Shown here: piece after piece, positions 62,831 through 64,000 of the stretch
How the letters are laid out: every line of letters starts with the position of its first letter
Numbering within the stretch: position 1 is the first letter of the stretch
Origin: Paracerasibacillus soli
GTDB lineage: Bacteria > Bacillota > Bacilli > Bacillales > Amphibacillaceae
Length of the DNA: 64,000 nucleotides
Reading direction: 5' to 3' (one strand)
Assembly (NCBI RefSeq): GCF_034006335.1
Contig: NZ_JAWDIQ010000002.1
Notes under the pieces: generated by a model
What the model was told of the DNA's origin: nothing
The model's input: only the letters and a program-made list of their open reading frames with translations
Databases searched by the model: none
Program-made: the position numbers and the translations under genes

Positions 62831-63743
62831 GTTTTACAGATGCTGCCATTCTAACGTATGTGTGTCGTCTTCCTCTGATTGCGATGGAATATGTCATGAT
62901 GTTTTCTGGTACTGCTATTCCGTAAAATCCTGTATCTCCAGTATGGAAAATATCAGCGCCTGCCATTTTGCTATTTAATGCAATTTGGCGGATGGTCGCT
63001 TCATCAGCTCCCTCTTGGCTTGTCCCAATGGTAAGCATCACTAATGCTCCTTTAGCGTGTACAAAACGAACATATTTTTCCACTGTATCTAATGTAATTC
63101 CTGGTACTGTTCCCGGAGCCGGCATTAAAATAATATCAGCACCTGCCTCAATAAAACTGGCTAGATCCGCTTCTGAAATAATGCCGCTACCCGTTTCATT
63201 TGCCACACCAGCACCATGCATTTTTCCAGCTATAATTAATCCTTCCTCCCCAAAAATCTCACGCGCCTTCCTAATCGCAACGATTGTTTCATCATTTGTC
63301 ACACCAGTTTTCGGATTCCCTGTTAAACATACGAAGTCAAACCCTAAGTTTTTTGCTTCTTTTAAGGATTCTTCTGTAGCTAATCTTCCGCGTGATATTT
63401 CGTCCAACTGTTCAATTTGTTCAGCATGTAAATCCACTGGTTCTAAATTTAGACCAACTGGACGGCCGGTTAATTCCTTCATTTTTTGAACGACAGACTC
63501 ATGCGCCTCACACGCACATCCTGTAACGGAAGGTTGAAACACATCAAATAAATTCAATAATAATAAATCAGCACCAAAAGCAGCTGCTAATTCCGCATTT
63601 GTCACACCTGGATATAATGGTGCTGCAGAAGCCATCGTTTCAGAAAGCATAACCCTTCCTTCACTAGCTCGAATGGATTGTTTTAAGTCTTGGCCATTCA
63701 TCTTTTGAAAATCAGAAGCTGTACAATCTAATAATCTTTTCAT
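62826..63743 (-). CDS. TIM-barrel-like protein of unknown function (DUF7916-like)
   Basis: Intact, 305 residues, ATG 63743 (MKRLLDCTASDFQKMNGQDL). Features are SEGRVMLSETMASAAPLYPGVTNAEL, AAFGADLLLLNLFDVFQP, a conserved CACEAHESVVQKM, DFVCLTGNPKTGVTN, GKMHGAGVANETGSGIISE, DIILMPAPGTVPGITLDTVEKY and FHTGDTGFYGIA. The alternation of strands with Gly-rich ends resembles a phosphate-binding TIM barrel. I recall similar proteins near PTS genes, sometimes labelled haloacid-dehalogenase-like or DUF7916; no function is established. Its stop codon comes from the repeat array. Confidence 0.7.
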   Translation of the reverse strand: MKRLLDCTASDFQKMNGQDLKQSIRASEGRVMLSETMASAAPLYPGVTNAELAAAFGADLLLLNLFDVFQPSVTGCACEAHESVVQKMKELTGRPVGLNLEPVDLHAEQIEQLDEISRGRLATEESLKEAKNLGFDFVCLTGNPKTGVTNDETIVAIRKAREIFGEEGLIIAGKMHGAGVANETGSGIISEADLASFIEAGADIILMPAPGTVPGITLDTVEKYVRFVHAKGALVMLTIGTSQEGADEATIRQIALNSKMAGADIFHTGDTGFYGIAVPENIMTYSIAIRGRRHTYVRMAASVKR

Positions 63744-64000
63744 GTAAAATTCTCCTTTTCTAGATGCTTATATTTGTATATTATCAATGCCTGTTCTTTT
63801 CTATAAATTGTAAAAACATATCAAACTTGTGTATAATATGTAAGATAAAGCATAAAACAAAAATTGACAAAATGCTACTAACACCTTATTTACATGCTCA
63901 TAAATAACCGCTAGTTATTTGAAGTGGATGTTGTTTAGAGGAAGGTATTACGCTATATTTCCTTTAGAGCATAGACTGGCTATTTTTTCTAATAAGCATC
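63744..64000. other. upstream region, no gene seen
   Basis: AT-rich, presumably the promoter of the preceding minus-strand gene; no start of another gene is recognisable before the window edge. Confidence 0.5.

Overview
The window reads as low-GC Bacillota DNA, most likely a Bacillaceae genus. The support is AT-rich codon use, strong GGAGG-type ribosome sites, cre-like boxes, a class II GalT, an AraR-type GntR/LacI chimera, a sortase-anchored surface protein and UlaA-type PTS genes. I see no rRNA, tRNA or CRISPR array. Almost the whole window is sugar catabolism.

Layout. (1) About 1-23,000, mostly minus strand: an O-glycan locus with two giant surface GH101 endo-alpha-N-acetylgalactosaminidases carrying FIVAR-like repeats and LPKTA anchors, a lipoprotein-dependent ABC importer, a GH112 galacto-N-biose/lacto-N-biose-type phosphorylase, a ROK kinase, an AraC regulator, and a GalNAc lower pathway (AgaS, tagatose-6-P kinase, tagatose-bisphosphate aldolase, GntR regulator). 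(2) 23,000-25,300: two YibE/F membrane proteins. (3) 25,300-34,900: an arabinose region (ChvE-type ABC transporter, AraR, AraB, AraA, AraD) with AraR boxes and cre sites. (4) 35,400-41,200: a second lipoprotein-dependent ABC importer with a tandem-repeat block inside it, plus a GH4 glycosidase. (5) 42,500-47,100: a chemoreceptor, a nucleoside hydrolase and an IS4-family insertion sequence. (6) 47,300-55,900: a compact PTS operon (SIS protein, KDGP aldolase, creatininase-like amidase, phosphotriesterase-like lactonase, EIIC/B/A) with a PRD regulator whose 5' half is tandemly duplicated. (7) 56,300-62,400: cutC and a galK-galE-galT-galM Leloir operon. (8) 62,500-63,750: a repeat array and a TIM-barrel-like protein of unknown role.

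How it fits together. GH101 would release Gal-beta-1,3-GalNAc from core-1 O-glycans, the ABC system would import it and GH112 would split it into Gal-1-P and GalNAc. GalT/GalE would take the Gal-1-P. GalNAc would go through a kinase (perhaps the ROK protein), a deacetylase not seen here, AgaS, the kinase and the aldolase to triose phosphates.

Two window-wide patterns stand out. First, a directional palindromic repeat beginning TGAAACATGGGGACGG occurs at least twelve times, and in seven cases its first three bases are the stop codon of a gene. Second, more than twenty genes are broken by indels, most of those I could resolve being one-base contractions of G, C or A runs. That points to consensus sequence error more than to true gene death, so frame-disrupted genes are typed as pseudogene here but may be intact in the organism.
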